From positions 2,480,001-2,544,000 of the forward strand of contig NZ_AP019657.1 in assembly GCF_009938225.1 (NCBI RefSeq): 64,000 bases of DNA, read 5' to 3'. Numbering within the stretch: the first letter of the stretch is position 1; every line of letters starts with the position of its first letter. Source of the DNA: Vibrio ponticus. GTDB lineage: Bacteria > Pseudomonadota > Gammaproteobacteria > Enterobacterales > Vibrionaceae. A model generated the notes under the pieces. That model did no database searches. It was not told the origin of the DNA and saw only the letters and a program-made list of their open reading frames with translations. Positions 9,773 to 18,969 of the stretch are shown in pieces. The position numbers and the translations under genes were made by a program.

Positions 9773-10531
9773 TTAATTACCCTTTAACCAGTGAGACATT
9801 GCTCCGATTGACTCATGAGCTGTTAAATCGACTTGCAACGGTGTGATAGAGACAAAGCCATGTTCGATCGCAAAAAAGTCAGTACCTTCACCTGCATCCT
9901 GCTCTTTCCCCGGAGGACCAAGCCAATAGATATCATGACCTCGCGGATCGTTTTGTTTAATCATATCTTCAGCATGATGGCGAGCGCCCAATCGCGTCAC
10001 CACCGTACCCGATAAATCCGTATAAGGCAGATCGGGAATATTCACATTTAACAGACGATTGGTCGGAATAGGCTGTTTAAGATGTTGCTCAACCAATTCC
10101 ACGGCGACTTGTGCCGCTGTGGCAAAGTTCACTTTACCCGCCAAAGAGAGCGCAATAGCCTGAACGCCTAAAAAATGCCCTTCCATCGCTGCCGCTACCG
10201 TGCCTGAATACAGCACATCGTCACCCAAATTAGCGCCATGGTTAATACCGGATAACACCAAGTCTGGTAGGTCATCTTTCATTAGCTCATTCAATGCAAA
10301 GTGGACACAATCCGTCGGTGTGCCTTGCACGGAATAGATGCTAGGGGCGATTTCGGTGACACGCAATGGCTGCTCTAACGTTAAAGAGTTAGATGCGCCA
10401 GATCGGTTACGATCTGGCGCAACGATAGTAATATCAGCAAACGATGCCAAAGCTTTTGCTAAAGTATGAATACCTTCTGCATGCACTCCATCGTCATTGC
10501 TAAGCAAAATTTTTAGGCGTGACTCACTCAT
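9773..10531 (-). CDS. surE: 5'/3'-nucleotidase SurE
   Basis: SurE is a metal-dependent nucleoside monophosphatase and exopolyphosphatase linked to stationary-phase survival. The 252-residue protein begins with the catalytic loop [13 protein letters not shown] (the Asp-Asp pair binds metal). [24 protein letters not shown] is the second family signature. Its start overlaps the end of truD by four bases (ATGA type), which implies translational coupling. Confidence 0.97.
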   Translation of the reverse strand: MSESRLKILLSNDDGVHAEGIHTLAKALASFADITIVAPDRNRSGASNSLTLEQPLRVTEIAPSIYSVQGTPTDCVHFALNELMKDDLPDLVLSGINHGANLGDDVLYSGTVAAAMEGHFLGVQAIALSLAGKVNFATAAQVAVELVEQHLKQPIPTNRLLNVNIPDLPYTDLSGTVVTRLGARHHAEDMIKQNDPRGHDIYWLGPPGKEQDAGEGTDFFAIEHGFVSITPLQVDLTAHESIGAMSHWLKGN

Positions 10532-11574
10532 GAGTAACTGCGCTCCACTTCAATTTCTTCGATCAACTCTCGAACAATAGCAGTAGCAAAACAACCAGAG
10601 TCTAATGCAAAGCGTAATGTGATCTCATCAGCTTCAACTTGCCAGGTTAGGTTCTGCGCTTTAAGTGCAATTTCACGACGGTCATGGCGCATACGATTAC
10701 CACGGATCAATGCCATTAAATCAGGCTCGGCATCCAATTGTGGCTGTTCAAGCTCTAGCGCTTTGGCTTGAGTTGGTAGCGCATTATCACCCGCCATCGC
10801 TGCTGTAATAAGGTATTCACCTGCGGTGATCTTTTCGCTCATTTCGGCGATATTGCTTGAATCAACGAGAAGTTGCTCACGACCAGCTTGCACAACATCA
10901 CCTTCTAATGGCAGTTCAAATGCACCTTGCTCGATACGTGCCGAAACAATGCCATTAAAAATCCAAGAGCGTGCCGCTGATAGATATAGACTGCGTTTAT
11001 TCTGGTTACGTGTACGAACATTGTCACGTCCCCAACGACGCGCTTCTGTTACGTTATTGCCATCATGACCAAAACGCTGGCTACCAAAATAATTGGGTAC
11101 ACCGGTTTGAGCGATTTTTTCCAAACGCGCAATCACGTCATCAACATCACTCACTTCTGCCAGTGTTACGACAAACTCGTTGCCAACCAGATCACCAGGA
11201 CGCAATTTTTTGTTGTGACGATCGGTTGCAACAATCTCAATCGATGGGTACTGCGCAAGAAAATCACTAAAGTCTGGCATCTCACCTTTTGGTAAGTGCA
11301 CGCTTAACCATTGCTCGGTCACTGCATGACGGTCTTTCAGACCAGCCCAGCTTACATCTTTTGATTTTACACCACAGGCTTTCGCTAGCTCATTCGCCAC
11401 GAAGCTAGTGTTTTCACCCGTCTTACGAATACGCACCATCAGGTGCTCGCCTTCACCAGTAAAATCAAAACCGAGGTTTTCGTAAACTTGGAAGTGCTCA
11501 GGTTTCAGTTTTAGTTTGCCTTGAGCGGTTGGTTTGCCATTTAAGTAGGCTAGCGAAGATAAAATATCTGACAT
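10528..11574 (-). CDS. truD: tRNA pseudouridine(13) synthase TruD
   Basis: TruD makes pseudouridine at position 13 of tRNA-Glu. The catalytic motif [19 protein letters not shown] (Asp in GLKD) and [16 protein letters not shown] are intact. The 348-residue form starts at [10 protein letters not shown] (ATG at 11574). In-frame GTG (11589) and ATG (11586) codons upstream are possible but have no better ribosome binding site. Gene order ispF-truD-surE is conserved. Confidence 0.95.
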   Translation of the reverse strand: MSDILSSLAYLNGKPTAQGKLKLKPEHFQVYENLGFDFTGEGEHLMVRIRKTGENTSFVANELAKACGVKSKDVSWAGLKDRHAVTEQWLSVHLPKGEMPDFSDFLAQYPSIEIVATDRHNKKLRPGDLVGNEFVVTLAEVSDVDDVIARLEKIAQTGVPNYFGSQRFGHDGNNVTEARRWGRDNVRTRNQNKRSLYLSAARSWIFNGIVSARIEQGAFELPLEGDVVQAGREQLLVDSSNIAEMSEKITAGEYLITAAMAGDNALPTQAKALELEQPQLDAEPDLMALIRGNRMRHDRREIALKAQNLTWQVEADEITLRFALDSGCFATAIVRELIEEIEVERSYS

Positions 11575-11618
11575 GATTGATTCCATCACCCATCACTTGA
11601 TGCGATGGGCGATTTTAA

Positions 11619-12098
11619 TTAGTTTTGTTTGATCAGTAATACCACCGCTTCACAAGCGATGCCTTCTTTACGACCAGTAAAGCCAAGACGCTCCGTTGTC
11701 GTCGCTTTGACGTTGACGTTGCCAATCTCGGTTTCTAAATCTTGTGCGATTGCTGCGCACATACTTTCAATATGTGGCGCCATCTTTGGTGCTTGCGCCA
11801 TAATAGTAACGTCTGCATTACCTATGACGTAACCTTGCTCCTTCACTCGGCGATAGACGTCACGTAGCAGCATACGGCTGTCTGCCCCTTTCCATTTATC
11901 GTCGGTATCAGGGAAATGGCGACCAATATCACCCGCCGCAATCGCGCCTAAAAGCGCGTCACTCAGGGCATGCAGAGCGACGTCACCATCAGAATGAGCT
12001 ATCAATCCTTGCTCATACGGAATAGCAACACCACCAATAATTACAGGGCCTTCACCACCAAATTTATGTACATCAAAGCCGTGACCAATTCGCATCAT
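11619..12098 (-). CDS. ispF: 2-C-methyl-D-erythritol 2,4-cyclodiphosphate synthase
   Basis: IspF carries out the fifth step of the MEP isoprenoid pathway, forming MEcPP with release of CMP. The 159-residue protein has the zinc-site motif [13 protein letters not shown], then [18 protein letters not shown] and [10 protein letters not shown], all typical. It follows ispD by three bases. The start is ambiguous by one codon (tandem ATG). Confidence 0.97.
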   Translation of the reverse strand: MMRIGHGFDVHKFGGEGPVIIGGVAIPYEQGLIAHSDGDVALHALSDALLGAIAAGDIGRHFPDTDDKWKGADSRMLLRDVYRRVKEQGYVIGNADVTIMAQAPKMAPHIESMCAAIAQDLETEIGNVNVKATTTERLGFTGRKEGIACEAVVLLIKQN

Positions 12099-12101
12099 GG
12101 G

Positions 12102-12809
12102 TTATCCTTTATTTCGCTCAAGATAGAACTCGGCTAACGCTAAATCTTCTGGTTGAGTGATCTTAATATTATCTGCTGAACCTTGCACTAATGCAGGCTG
12201 TAATCCCGCCCACTCGAGTGCCGATGCTTCATCAGTAATGATAGCACCCGCCGCCAGAGCAGCAGATAAACTGTGCGTAAGCTGAGTTGTTCTAAACATT
12301 TGTGGGGTTAACGCATGCCACAGCGCTTCACGCTCAACAGTATGGTCAATGTTTTGCCCACCGTTGGCACGTTTCATCGTATCTCGCACAGGGGAAGCTA
12401 AAATACCGCCCACCGCATGCGCTTGCGATACTTCTATCAGTGTATTCAAGTCTTCTTCACGCACGCATGGTCGTGCCGCATCATGCACCATTACCCATTC
12501 ACTGAGTTGCTGCTGCTCAACATATTGCAATCCAGATAACACCGAGTCAGCCCGTTCTTTACCACCATCGACACGCACGACATCAGGATGCTGGGCGATT
12601 GATAGCTCTGGAAAATAGGGATCACCTTGAGTAATGGCTACCACCACTTTACTCACTTGCGGGTGAGCAAGCAGTTTCAGTACGGTATGCTCAAGGACAG
12701 TCTGTTGGCCAATGGTCAGATATTGTTTGGGCTTGTTGGCTTTCATACGACTGCCAACACCTGCAGCCGGGACAATCGCGACTATCGATGGAGAGATCGT
12801 GGTTGTCAT
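12102..12809 (-). CDS. ispD: 2-C-methyl-D-erythritol 4-phosphate cytidylyltransferase
   Basis: IspD joins CTP and MEP to form CDP-ME, the third step of the MEP pathway. The 235-residue protein has the nucleotide-binding motif [18 protein letters not shown] near the N-terminus. [16 protein letters not shown] and a C-terminal [15 protein letters not shown] follow. It overlaps the ftsB stop by one base (TAATG) and is followed by ispF, a typical ftsB-ispD-ispF operon. Confidence 0.97.
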   Translation of the reverse strand: MTTTISPSIVAIVPAAGVGSRMKANKPKQYLTIGQQTVLEHTVLKLLAHPQVSKVVVAITQGDPYFPELSIAQHPDVVRVDGGKERADSVLSGLQYVEQQQLSEWVMVHDAARPCVREEDLNTLIEVSQAHAVGGILASPVRDTMKRANGGQNIDHTVEREALWHALTPQMFRTTQLTHSLSAALAAGAIITDEASALEWAGLQPALVQGSADNIKITQPEDLALAEFYLERNKG

Positions 12810-13090
12810 TATTCGTGTTCCTCTCCGATCATGCGGTAAAAAGTCTCTCCCTCTTTCACCATGCCAAGTTCATGCCTTGCGCGTTCTTCAATGGCATCAA
12901 GCCCTTGGCGCAAGTCATCAATTTCAGCAAACATCTCGTTATTGCGTACTGCTAAGTTAGAATTAACCTGATTCTGCACCTCGATCTCAGCGCTGACGGT
13001 TTGATAGTCAGTCATACCATTTTTGCCAAGCCACCATGTGTATTGTAGCCAGCCTAAAAGTAATAATAAGAACAGGGCAAAAACTCGCAT
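12809..13090 (-). CDS. ftsB: Cell division protein FtsB
   Basis: FtsB is a 93-residue bitopic protein: a short cytoplasmic N-terminus, one membrane helix ([19 protein letters not shown]) and a periplasmic coiled coil. The coiled coil runs through [19 protein letters not shown] and [20 protein letters not shown]. It forms the FtsQLB divisome complex with FtsL and FtsQ. It heads the ftsB-ispD-ispF group. Confidence 0.95.
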   Translation of the reverse strand: MRVFALFLLLLLGWLQYTWWLGKNGMTDYQTVSAEIEVQNQVNSNLAVRNNEMFAEIDDLRQGLDAIEERARHELGMVKEGETFYRMIGEEHE

Positions 13091-13117
13091 AAAATTTTGT
13101 TAGGGAAGAGAAAAAGA

Positions 13118-13172
13118 AAGACCACATATATACCACAATGTCGCATGAGGCGCGAGATTGGGTTATGTGGTC
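13118..13172 (-). terminator. Probable terminator of folB-folK-uppP
   Basis: Nine-bp inverted repeat GACCACATA / TATGTGGTC encloses a loop with its own CGCG/CGCG pairing. On the - strand it runs into the T-rich TTTCTTTTTCTC. It begins about 30 bases past the uppP stop. Confidence 0.6.
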
Positions 13173-13199
13173 TCAGAGAAAGAGCTTAATTGTTTAGGC

Positions 13200-14003
13200 T
13201 TAGTTCAATGCGAGCAAGGCAAATAAACCAATACCTAGCAGTAAACGGTAAATCACAAACGGGGTCATACCCATGCGCGAAATCAGCTTCAAGAAGAAGT
13301 GAATACAAATATACGCACTAATAAATGAGGTTACGATGCCCGTTGCTAGCACAGTAAAATCAACCGGATCACCGCTCACTACAAGCTGGAGAGTTAAGTA
13401 GCCACCAGCCAGCAAAATGATTGGAATCGACATTAAGAACGAGAAGCGAGCTGCCGCCTCACGGGTAAAGCCTAAGTAAAGCGCCGCAGTGATAGTCGCA
13501 CCAGAACGAGATGTACCAGGGATCATTGCTAAAGCTTGAGCAATACCAATAAACAAGGCTTTTTTACCTGTGGTTTGGTATTCGTCATCAGCCAGAGCCG
13601 AATTCTTGTCCACGTACCACAATAGCAAACCAAAAATAATCGTCGTCGTTGCAATGATCCAAGCACTGCGTAAATAGATCTCAATAATATCTTTCATCAA
13701 TAGACCAAAGATACATGCCGGGATCGTTGCGATTAGGATCATCCATGCCAGTTTGGCTTCTTTGCTGCGATCACCTTTGAAGATGGAAGCAAAAAATGCA
13801 CTCAACAAACTCACCACTTCACTACGGAAGTAGATCATTACCGCCGCTAGTGTGCCAACATGGACCGCAACATCAAATGCCAATCCTTGGTCTGCCCAGC
13901 CAAATACTGCCGATGGCAGAATTAAGTGCGCAGAGCTCGATATAGGCAAAAATTCGGTCAATCCCTGAATTAATGCCAATACAAACGCTTCAAAATTACT
14001 CAT
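13200..14003 (-). CDS. uppP: Undecaprenyl-diphosphatase UppP (BacA)
   Basis: This inner-membrane phosphatase recycles undecaprenyl pyrophosphate, the lipid carrier of cell-wall synthesis. The 267-residue polytopic protein has both BacA motifs: [17 protein letters not shown] near the N-terminus, including the essential Glu, and [18 protein letters not shown] in the middle. It is the last gene after folB-folK, a common Vibrio arrangement. Confidence 0.97.
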   Translation of the reverse strand: MSNFEAFVLALIQGLTEFLPISSSAHLILPSAVFGWADQGLAFDVAVHVGTLAAVMIYFRSEVVSLLSAFFASIFKGDRSKEAKLAWMILIATIPACIFGLLMKDIIEIYLRSAWIIATTTIIFGLLLWYVDKNSALADDEYQTTGKKALFIGIAQALAMIPGTSRSGATITAALYLGFTREAAARFSFLMSIPIILLAGGYLTLQLVVSGDPVDFTVLATGIVTSFISAYICIHFFLKLISRMGMTPFVIYRLLLGIGLFALLALN

Positions 14004-14027
14004 GTAAAACTCATTAATAGAAAATAA

Positions 14028-14510
14028 CTAGAACCAGCGCACAACCTCAATCAATCGCTCATTATGGCAACTTTGCTGGTATATCTGTGCAATGGTTCGT
14101 CCATCATTAGGGACAATTAAATCCGGACATAATTCATTAAGTGGTTGGATGACAAACGCATACTGATAAATATCAGCGCGCGGCAGCATAGGGGCTGCTG
14201 CTGATATTTGCTCACCAAACAAGATAATATCGAGATCCAATGTGCGCGGTTCAAACTTCGCAGCATCTTCTTTACGTCCCCACTTCAACTCGATTGTACG
14301 TAGGGCGCGTGAAAATTCCGTTAAATCTAGAGTGGTTTTCATTTCCACCACAAGATTGTAAAAAGCCTCGCCTTGAAAGCCAATTGCGTCACACTCATAA
14401 ATCGTTGAAATACGTAGTTCTTCTCCGATTTGAGACAGTTCAACAATCGCCGCTTCAATGTGTTTCTTTCGCTCTAAATTCGAGCCAACGCCAATATAGG
14501 CGGTGATCAT
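14028..14510 (-). CDS. folK: 6-hydroxymethyl-7,8-dihydropterin pyrophosphokinase
   Basis: FolK transfers pyrophosphate from ATP to 6-hydroxymethyl-dihydropterin in folate synthesis. The 160-residue sequence starts MITAYIGVGSNLERKKHIE. It has the pterin/ATP-binding motif WGRKEDAAKFEPRTLDLDIILFG. It overlaps the folB stop by four bases and is probably translationally coupled to it. In vibrios this copy beside folB is distinct from the folK near panC. Confidence 0.93.
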   Translation of the reverse strand: MITAYIGVGSNLERKKHIEAAIVELSQIGEELRISTIYECDAIGFQGEAFYNLVVEMKTTLDLTEFSRALRTIELKWGRKEDAAKFEPRTLDLDIILFGEQISAAAPMLPRADIYQYAFVIQPLNELCPDLIVPNDGRTIAQIYQQSCHNERLIEVVRWF

Positions 14511-14860
14511 AGCTTTCCTCGCTCAATCACCACTCCAACGCCTTTTGCTTGTGGCACCGCACCTGGTTTGGTTAGACGTATTTTAATCCAAGGCACGTTG
14601 AAGCGAGACATAATCAGTTCTGCCACTTCTTCAGCGACACGCTCCACCAATAAAAAACGACCGTTAACGATATGATTGATCACCGCTTCACTTACTTGGG
14701 CGTAGTCCAAAGCATCTTGTACGTCATCACTTTTACCCGCAGGGCGGTTGTCGTGTGCCATCTCGATATCAAGCACGAGTTTCTGCTTAATTTCTTGTTC
14801 CCAGTCATACACACCAATCGTCGTAATGACTTCTAGTTGTTCAATAAATACTTTGTCCAT
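14507..14860 (-). CDS. folB: Dihydroneopterin aldolase
   Basis: FolB converts 7,8-dihydroneopterin to 6-hydroxymethyl-dihydropterin and glycolaldehyde. It is a 117-residue tunnel-fold protein: MDKVFIEQLEVITTIGVYDWEQ..., with the catalytic-loop word LVERVAEEVAELIM and C-terminal IRLTKPGAVPQAKGVGV. It heads the folB-folK-uppP operon, divergent from plsY. In E. coli too, folB, plsY and uppP are neighbours. Confidence 0.96.
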   Translation of the reverse strand: MDKVFIEQLEVITTIGVYDWEQEIKQKLVLDIEMAHDNRPAGKSDDVQDALDYAQVSEAVINHIVNGRFLLVERVAEEVAELIMSRFNVPWIKIRLTKPGAVPQAKGVGVVIERGKL

Positions 14861-15081
14861 GCTCTACTGCTTCCTGTACAGGTCGGATACCCAATCAAGA
14901 GAAAAAATCGTACTATTTGCTATCAAATGTTTGCCGTAAGTAGTTTGCTCTTAGCAAGCGCGATATGATATACCCAAGTAACCTTGATATGCGAGTAACA
15001 AGCCAGTGAATTCGAAAGTTATTTTCACCAATGCATATCAACTGGTTGCATCTTAATGTCTGTTTTTTCGGATTGCCTTTT

Positions 15082-15717
15082 ATGACGCCATTAGCACTTG
15101 CCATGATTTTTTCGGCCTATTTGTTAGGTTCGATCTCAAGTGCGGTTTTAATTTGTCGAGTACTGAGACTGCCCGACCCACGAAAAGTAGGCTCTAACAA
15201 TCCGGGCGCTACCAACGTGTTGCGTATTGGCGGACGAAAAGCCGCACTTGCCGTTCTGCTTTGTGACATGCTCAAAGGCACTATCCCTGTCTGGGGCGGT
15301 TACTTTCTTAATATTGAACCGATTATGCTTGGCTTAGTCGCGATTGCTGCTTGCCTTGGCCATATGTACCCACTATTTTTCCACTTTAAAGGTGGCAAAG
15401 GCGTTGCGACCGCACTCGGTGCCATCGCCCCTATCGGCTTAGATCTCACCGCCATGGTGATCGCGACTTGGTTGGCGGTAGCGCTGACATTTCGCTACTC
15501 ATCGTTAGCGGCTTTAGTCACGGTACTACTCGCACCGATGTATACATGGATGATCAAACCGCAATATACATTGCCCGTCGCCATGCTGTGCTGTTTGATC
15601 GTCTTTAAACACCACCAAAACATTCGCCGCCTCTACGATGGTAACGAACCTAAACTGGGTGAGAAAAAGCTGAGTAGTAAGCAAGATGAAGAACAAATAA
15701 AACAGGCCTCAGAATGA
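15082..15717 (+). CDS. plsY: Glycerol-3-phosphate acyltransferase PlsY
   Basis: PlsY is an inner-membrane enzyme that acylates glycerol-3-phosphate from acyl-phosphate. The 211-residue form starts [21 protein letters not shown] longer frame from 15031 adds a non-conserved 17-residue head. The three PlsY motifs are present: [28 protein letters not shown] and [18 protein letters not shown]. It is divergent from folB and close to tsaD, as in E. coli. A terminator stem overlaps its stop codon. Confidence 0.95.
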   Translation: MTPLALAMIFSAYLLGSISSAVLICRVLRLPDPRKVGSNNPGATNVLRIGGRKAALAVLLCDMLKGTIPVWGGYFLNIEPIMLGLVAIAACLGHMYPLFFHFKGGKGVATALGAIAPIGLDLTAMVIATWLAVALTFRYSSLAALVTVLLAPMYTWMIKPQYTLPVAMLCCLIVFKHHQNIRRLYDGNEPKLGEKKLSSKQDEEQIKQASE

Positions 15718-15728
15718 GGCCTGTTTGC
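15701..15728. terminator. Terminator overlapping the plsY stop codon, shared with the hydrolase gene
   Basis: Perfect 10-bp stem AACAGGCCTC / GAGGCCTGTT with an AGAAT loop. The plsY TGA lies at the loop/right-arm junction (15715-15717), so the left arm codes for the last residues. Upstream AATAAA gives an imperfect T-run on the - strand for the converging hydrolase gene. Confidence 0.8.
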
Positions 15729-15749
15729 TATTCAACGTTCAGAAAAAAG

Positions 15750-16565
15750 TTAAGCGTGGACGCGAGATAAAAAGCCTTCGAGCATTTCATTGACGAACTG
15801 TGGCTGCTCTAGATTAGAGATATGCCCAGCCTGTGGGATTTGCACCAATTCAGAGCCATCGATGCAATCGACCATTAAATAAGACTCAAGCACAGGGCGC
15901 GGCTTATCTTCTTGCCCCACTGCAATTAGAGTTGGCAGTGCAAACTTCTCTATCTGTTCAATTTGATCACGTCGACCAAACACCATACGACCAATTCGAG
16001 CAATCTCACTTGCTTGCTCGCCTTTTATTGCCGCTAAGTGAGCTGCAAATTCTGCGACTAGCTGTGGATTGTCTTGCACGGCATTATTAGCGAAAAACAG
16101 CGGTACTACCGCATCGATAATCGCTGGCGGCACAACTTGTTCGCTATCAATCGTGCTCAACATCGCAAAGTATTTGTTGTGAGCAACTTCTGGCTCCAAG
16201 CCGACAAACGTATCCATCAAGACTAAAGCATTCACTCTAGCTGGCGCGAGCGTGACTAATTCCGTCCCCCACATACCACCCACAGACAAGCCAATCATTG
16301 TGCATTGTTGGATATCAAGATGGTCGAGTAAGGCAAGCATCTGCTGTGCGTAATCTTGCAGTGAACGGGTTGTTTGAGGAGCTGAATCTGATTCCCCATG
16401 AGACCACAAATCCGGCACAATACAGCGATACGATTGGCTCAAGTGCGCAACTTGTGGTGCCCACATCTTGCTGTCCCACAAGTAGCTGTGACCAAACAAT
16501 AGTACAGGCCCTTGACCAATGTCGAGGTAGGCCATTTGTTTGCCATCAATCGTAAATTTATTCAT
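15750..16565 (-). CDS. Alpha/beta hydrolase (3-oxoadipate enol-lactonase-like)
   Basis: This 271-residue alpha/beta-hydrolase-fold protein has HSYLWDSKMWAPQ (oxyanion/early motif), the nucleophile elbow GLSVGG (Ser), VGQEDKPRP (probable acid Asp) and QAGHISNLEQPQ (catalytic His). The catalytic triad is therefore complete. The closest familiar relatives are PcaD-like lactonases and esterases, but no catabolic neighbours support a precise substrate. The start chosen is MNKFTIDGKQ, with GGATAGAG upstream. It lies downstream of tsaD but behind that gene's terminator, so it is probably its own unit. Confidence 0.8.
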   Translation of the reverse strand: MNKFTIDGKQMAYLDIGQGPVLLFGHSYLWDSKMWAPQVAHLSQSYRCIVPDLWSHGESDSAPQTTRSLQDYAQQMLALLDHLDIQQCTMIGLSVGGMWGTELVTLAPARVNALVLMDTFVGLEPEVAHNKYFAMLSTIDSEQVVPPAIIDAVVPLFFANNAVQDNPQLVAEFAAHLAAIKGEQASEIARIGRMVFGRRDQIEQIEKFALPTLIAVGQEDKPRPVLESYLMVDCIDGSELVQIPQAGHISNLEQPQFVNEMLEGFLSRVHA

Positions 16566-16603
16566 AACTCTATCCATTGATTATTGTTGTCAGTTCGAAT
16601 GAT

Positions 16604-16633
16604 AAAAAAGGTCGCAAATCAGGCGACCTTTTT
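16604..16633 (-). terminator. Terminator of tsaD
   Basis: Stem AAAAAGGTCGC / GCGACCTTTTT with a seven-base loop. On the - strand the right arm runs into T6. It is about 50 bases past the tsaD stop. Confidence 0.9.
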
Positions 16634-16684
16634 ATTTAACCATCAGGATCATTACTAAAAGATCCTCAAACGCCGCAAATTTGC

Positions 16685-17701
16685 TTAAGCGATCGGATCT
16701 AATTGATCAATTGGCCAGCGAGGTTTTGCGGTCACAGAAAGATCCGCCACTTCACCATTCTTCAAACGTTGCATGCCCGCATAAGCGATCATTGCACCAT
16801 TGTCGGTACAGAACTCTGTACGTGGGTAGTAAACTTCGCCGCCGATCTTCTTCGCTAACTTCTCGAGTTCCGCACGAAGACGCTTATTCGCACTTACACC
16901 GCCCGCAATGACAATGCGTTTGAAACCTGTTTGATCCAGCGCTCGCTTACATTTGATCACTAAGGTTCCACATACCGCTTCTTCAAACGCCAAAGCGATA
17001 TCCGCGCGAGTTTGCTCATCATCACCATTGGCTGCAATAGTATTAGCCGTAAAGGTTTTAAGACCAGAGAAACTCATATCCAATCCCGGTACATTGGTCA
17101 TTGGACGTGGGAATTTAAAACGACCTGGCGTGCCTTTTTCTGCCAATTTAGACAGCAACGGACCACCAGGGTAGTCTAAGCCCATCAGCTTAGCCGTCTT
17201 ATCAAAGGCTTCACCCGCCGCATCGTCAATAGATTCGCCAAGGATCTTGTATTCGCCAATGCCTTTTACTTCAACCATCATAGAGTGACCACCTGATACC
17301 AGTACCGCAACAAATGGGAATGGTGGTGGGTTATCTTCTAGCATTGGGGCGAGCAAGTGACCTTCCATATGGTGCACAGGTACCGCAGGCACACCCCAAG
17401 CGTACGCAAGGCTGCGACCGATCGTTGCACCAACCAATAGCGCACCAACCAGACCCGGACCTGCGGTATAAGCAATACCATCAATGTCTTTTGGCTCTAA
17501 GTTTGCTTCTGCCATTGCCGCTTTGATCAATGGGATCGTTTTCTTTACATGATCACGTGATGCAAGTTCTGGCACAACACCGCCGTAATCGGCATGCAGT
17601 TTGATCTGGCTGTAAAGCTGGTGAGAAAGTAAGCCTTTCTCGTCATCATAGATGGCAATACCTGTTTCATCACAGGAAGTTTCGATACCAATAATACGCA
17701 T
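16685..17701 (-). CDS. tsaD: tRNA N6-threonylcarbamoyladenosine transferase subunit TsaD
   Basis: TsaD, with TsaB and TsaE, transfers threonylcarbamoyl to A37 of ANN-decoding tRNAs. The 338-residue ASKHA-fold protein has [18 protein letters not shown], the iron-binding [19 protein letters not shown] and [10 protein letters not shown]. Length matches E. coli YgjD. It is divergent from rpsU across 463 bases, a highly conserved arrangement. Confidence 0.98.
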   Translation of the reverse strand: MRIIGIETSCDETGIAIYDDEKGLLSHQLYSQIKLHADYGGVVPELASRDHVKKTIPLIKAAMAEANLEPKDIDGIAYTAGPGLVGALLVGATIGRSLAYAWGVPAVPVHHMEGHLLAPMLEDNPPPFPFVAVLVSGGHSMMVEVKGIGEYKILGESIDDAAGEAFDKTAKLMGLDYPGGPLLSKLAEKGTPGRFKFPRPMTNVPGLDMSFSGLKTFTANTIAANGDDEQTRADIALAFEEAVCGTLVIKCKRALDQTGFKRIVIAGGVSANKRLRAELEKLAKKIGGEVYYPRTEFCTDNGAMIAYAGMQRLKNGEVADLSVTAKPRWPIDQLDPIA

Positions 17702-18164
17702 GGTCTACTCGGGATGTTTCTTGATTAATTGCAAATTGGCGGCAATCTTAACTCGCCTTCGCCTTGCAAACAAATTTTGTACAAGTGGGATTGTTACTTT
17801 TGTTGTCTAAGCTTTGAACAACTCAATACGCTCAAGTGGCACTGATTTACGCCTTAATCTCATCGATACTCCCGGCAATCTAAACCTGATTACTACCCAT
17901 ACTCAGTTGTTGAATTACTGTACTAACACGCTGATTTAAAAAAAATAACCCCTACCCGACTCTTAAGCCTTTGTAGATAAAGCTTGTTACCTCACCCTAC
18001 CCCTAAGCAATACATGGGTATATACTCGACAAAGTGCTTTACAAAGCCATAGTGATCGGATTAAAATTCCGCACCATTTTTGATCAAGCTGGTTATAGAC
18101 CGAACAGAGTCGTTCGGACTGTCAATGCCAGCGTTAACGAATTAACCCCTGAGGTGAAAGGCAT
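17702..18164. promoter_or_regulatory. tsaD-rpsU intergenic region with the rpsU promoter
   Basis: No gene is visible in these 463 bases. A good sigma-70 promoter faces rpsU: TTTACA at 18038-18043, a 17-base spacer and TTAAAA at 18061-18066. The ~95-base leader that follows contains the hairpin CCGAAC/GTTCGG (18100-18117) between promoter and start codon. The tsaD promoter on the - strand must lie in the left part but was not clear. Confidence 0.6.
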
Positions 18165-18380
18165 ATGCCAGTAGTTAAAGTACGTGAAAACGAACCGTTC
18201 GACGTTGCACTACGTCGTTTCAAGCGCTCATGCGAAAAAGCAGGTATCCTTTCTGAAGTGCGTCGTCGTGAGCACTACGAAAAACCAACTACAGTTCGCA
18301 AACGCGCTAAAGCAGCTGCTCAAAAGCGTCACGCTAAGAAGCTAGCTCGCGAAAACGCTCGTCGCGTTCGCCTGTACTAA
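18165..18380 (+). CDS. rpsU: 30S ribosomal protein S21
   Basis: S21 is 71 residues, very basic, starting [21 protein letters not shown]; length and sequence are typical. It helps mRNA binding and initiation on the 30S subunit. It heads the macromolecular-synthesis operon (translation, replication, transcription: S21, primase, sigma-70). The ribosome binding site is GAGGTGAAAGGC. Confidence 0.98.
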
Positions 18381-18405
18381 TAACTAAGTCCTAAAGGATA
18401 AAGTT

Positions 18406-18849
18406 ATGGCTCTGATTGATAAACTCAAAGATGAGCAAAAATTAGCGATGAAAGCCAAGGACAAATTGCGCCTTGGCACTATTCGTTTAGCTTTGTCAGC
18501 CATTAAGCAACGTGAAGTCGACGAACAGATCACTCTGAACGACGACGATATCATTGCTGTGTTGACTAAAATGGTTAAACAACGTCGCGACTCTGTCGCT
18601 CAATATGAATCAGCTGGTCGTCAAGATCTAGCCGATGTGGAAAGCGCTGAAATTACTGTACTTGAGGATTTTATGCCTCAACCGCTTACCAATGAAGAAG
18701 TTGCTCAGCTAATTGAAGCTGCGATTACTGAATCTGGTGCTGCGGGCATGCAAGACATGGGTAAAGTAATGGGTGTTCTTAAGCCACAAATTCAAGGGCG
18801 CGCAGATATGGGTCAAGTAAGTGGTTTAGTTCGCGCTAAACTGGCTTAA
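18406..18849 (+). CDS. yqeY: GatB/YqeY domain protein
   Basis: A 147-residue stand-alone YqeY domain: LIDKLKDEQKLAMKAKDKLRLGTIR at the N-terminus and MGKVMGVLKPQIQGRADM near the C-terminus. It is homologous to the tRNA-binding tail of GatB, but these proteobacterial copies have no proven function. Lying 25 bases after rpsU, it is part of the operon between rpsU and dnaG, an insertion common in vibrios and pseudomonads but absent from E. coli. Confidence 0.88.
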   Translation: MALIDKLKDEQKLAMKAKDKLRLGTIRLALSAIKQREVDEQITLNDDDIIAVLTKMVKQRRDSVAQYESAGRQDLADVESAEITVLEDFMPQPLTNEEVAQLIEAAITESGAAGMQDMGKVMGVLKPQIQGRADMGQVSGLVRAKLA

Positions 18850-18868
18850 TTGCTCAACCATATTGCAG

Positions 18869-18905
18869 CAAGCCGTGCTCTCCATTGGATCGCACGGCTT
18901 GTTTG
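18869..18905 (+). terminator. Internal terminator/attenuator between yqeY and dnaG
   Basis: Ten-bp stem CAAGCCGTGC / GCACGGCTTG with a 13-base loop and a short T-rich tail (TTTGTAT). E. coli has a partial terminator between rpsU and dnaG that keeps primase low. This hairpin occupies the equivalent place. Confidence 0.65.
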
Positions 18906-18969
18906 TATCTGGATAACAGACTCTCTATGATAGTTATCCAACTCACCACTCTCTTTTTTGTTAGGTTTT

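Noticed and set aside
14968..14999. Possible second ERIC fragment (ATATACCCAAGTAACC)
   Set aside because: Only about ten bases match the ERIC left end. There is no matching right end or internal block.
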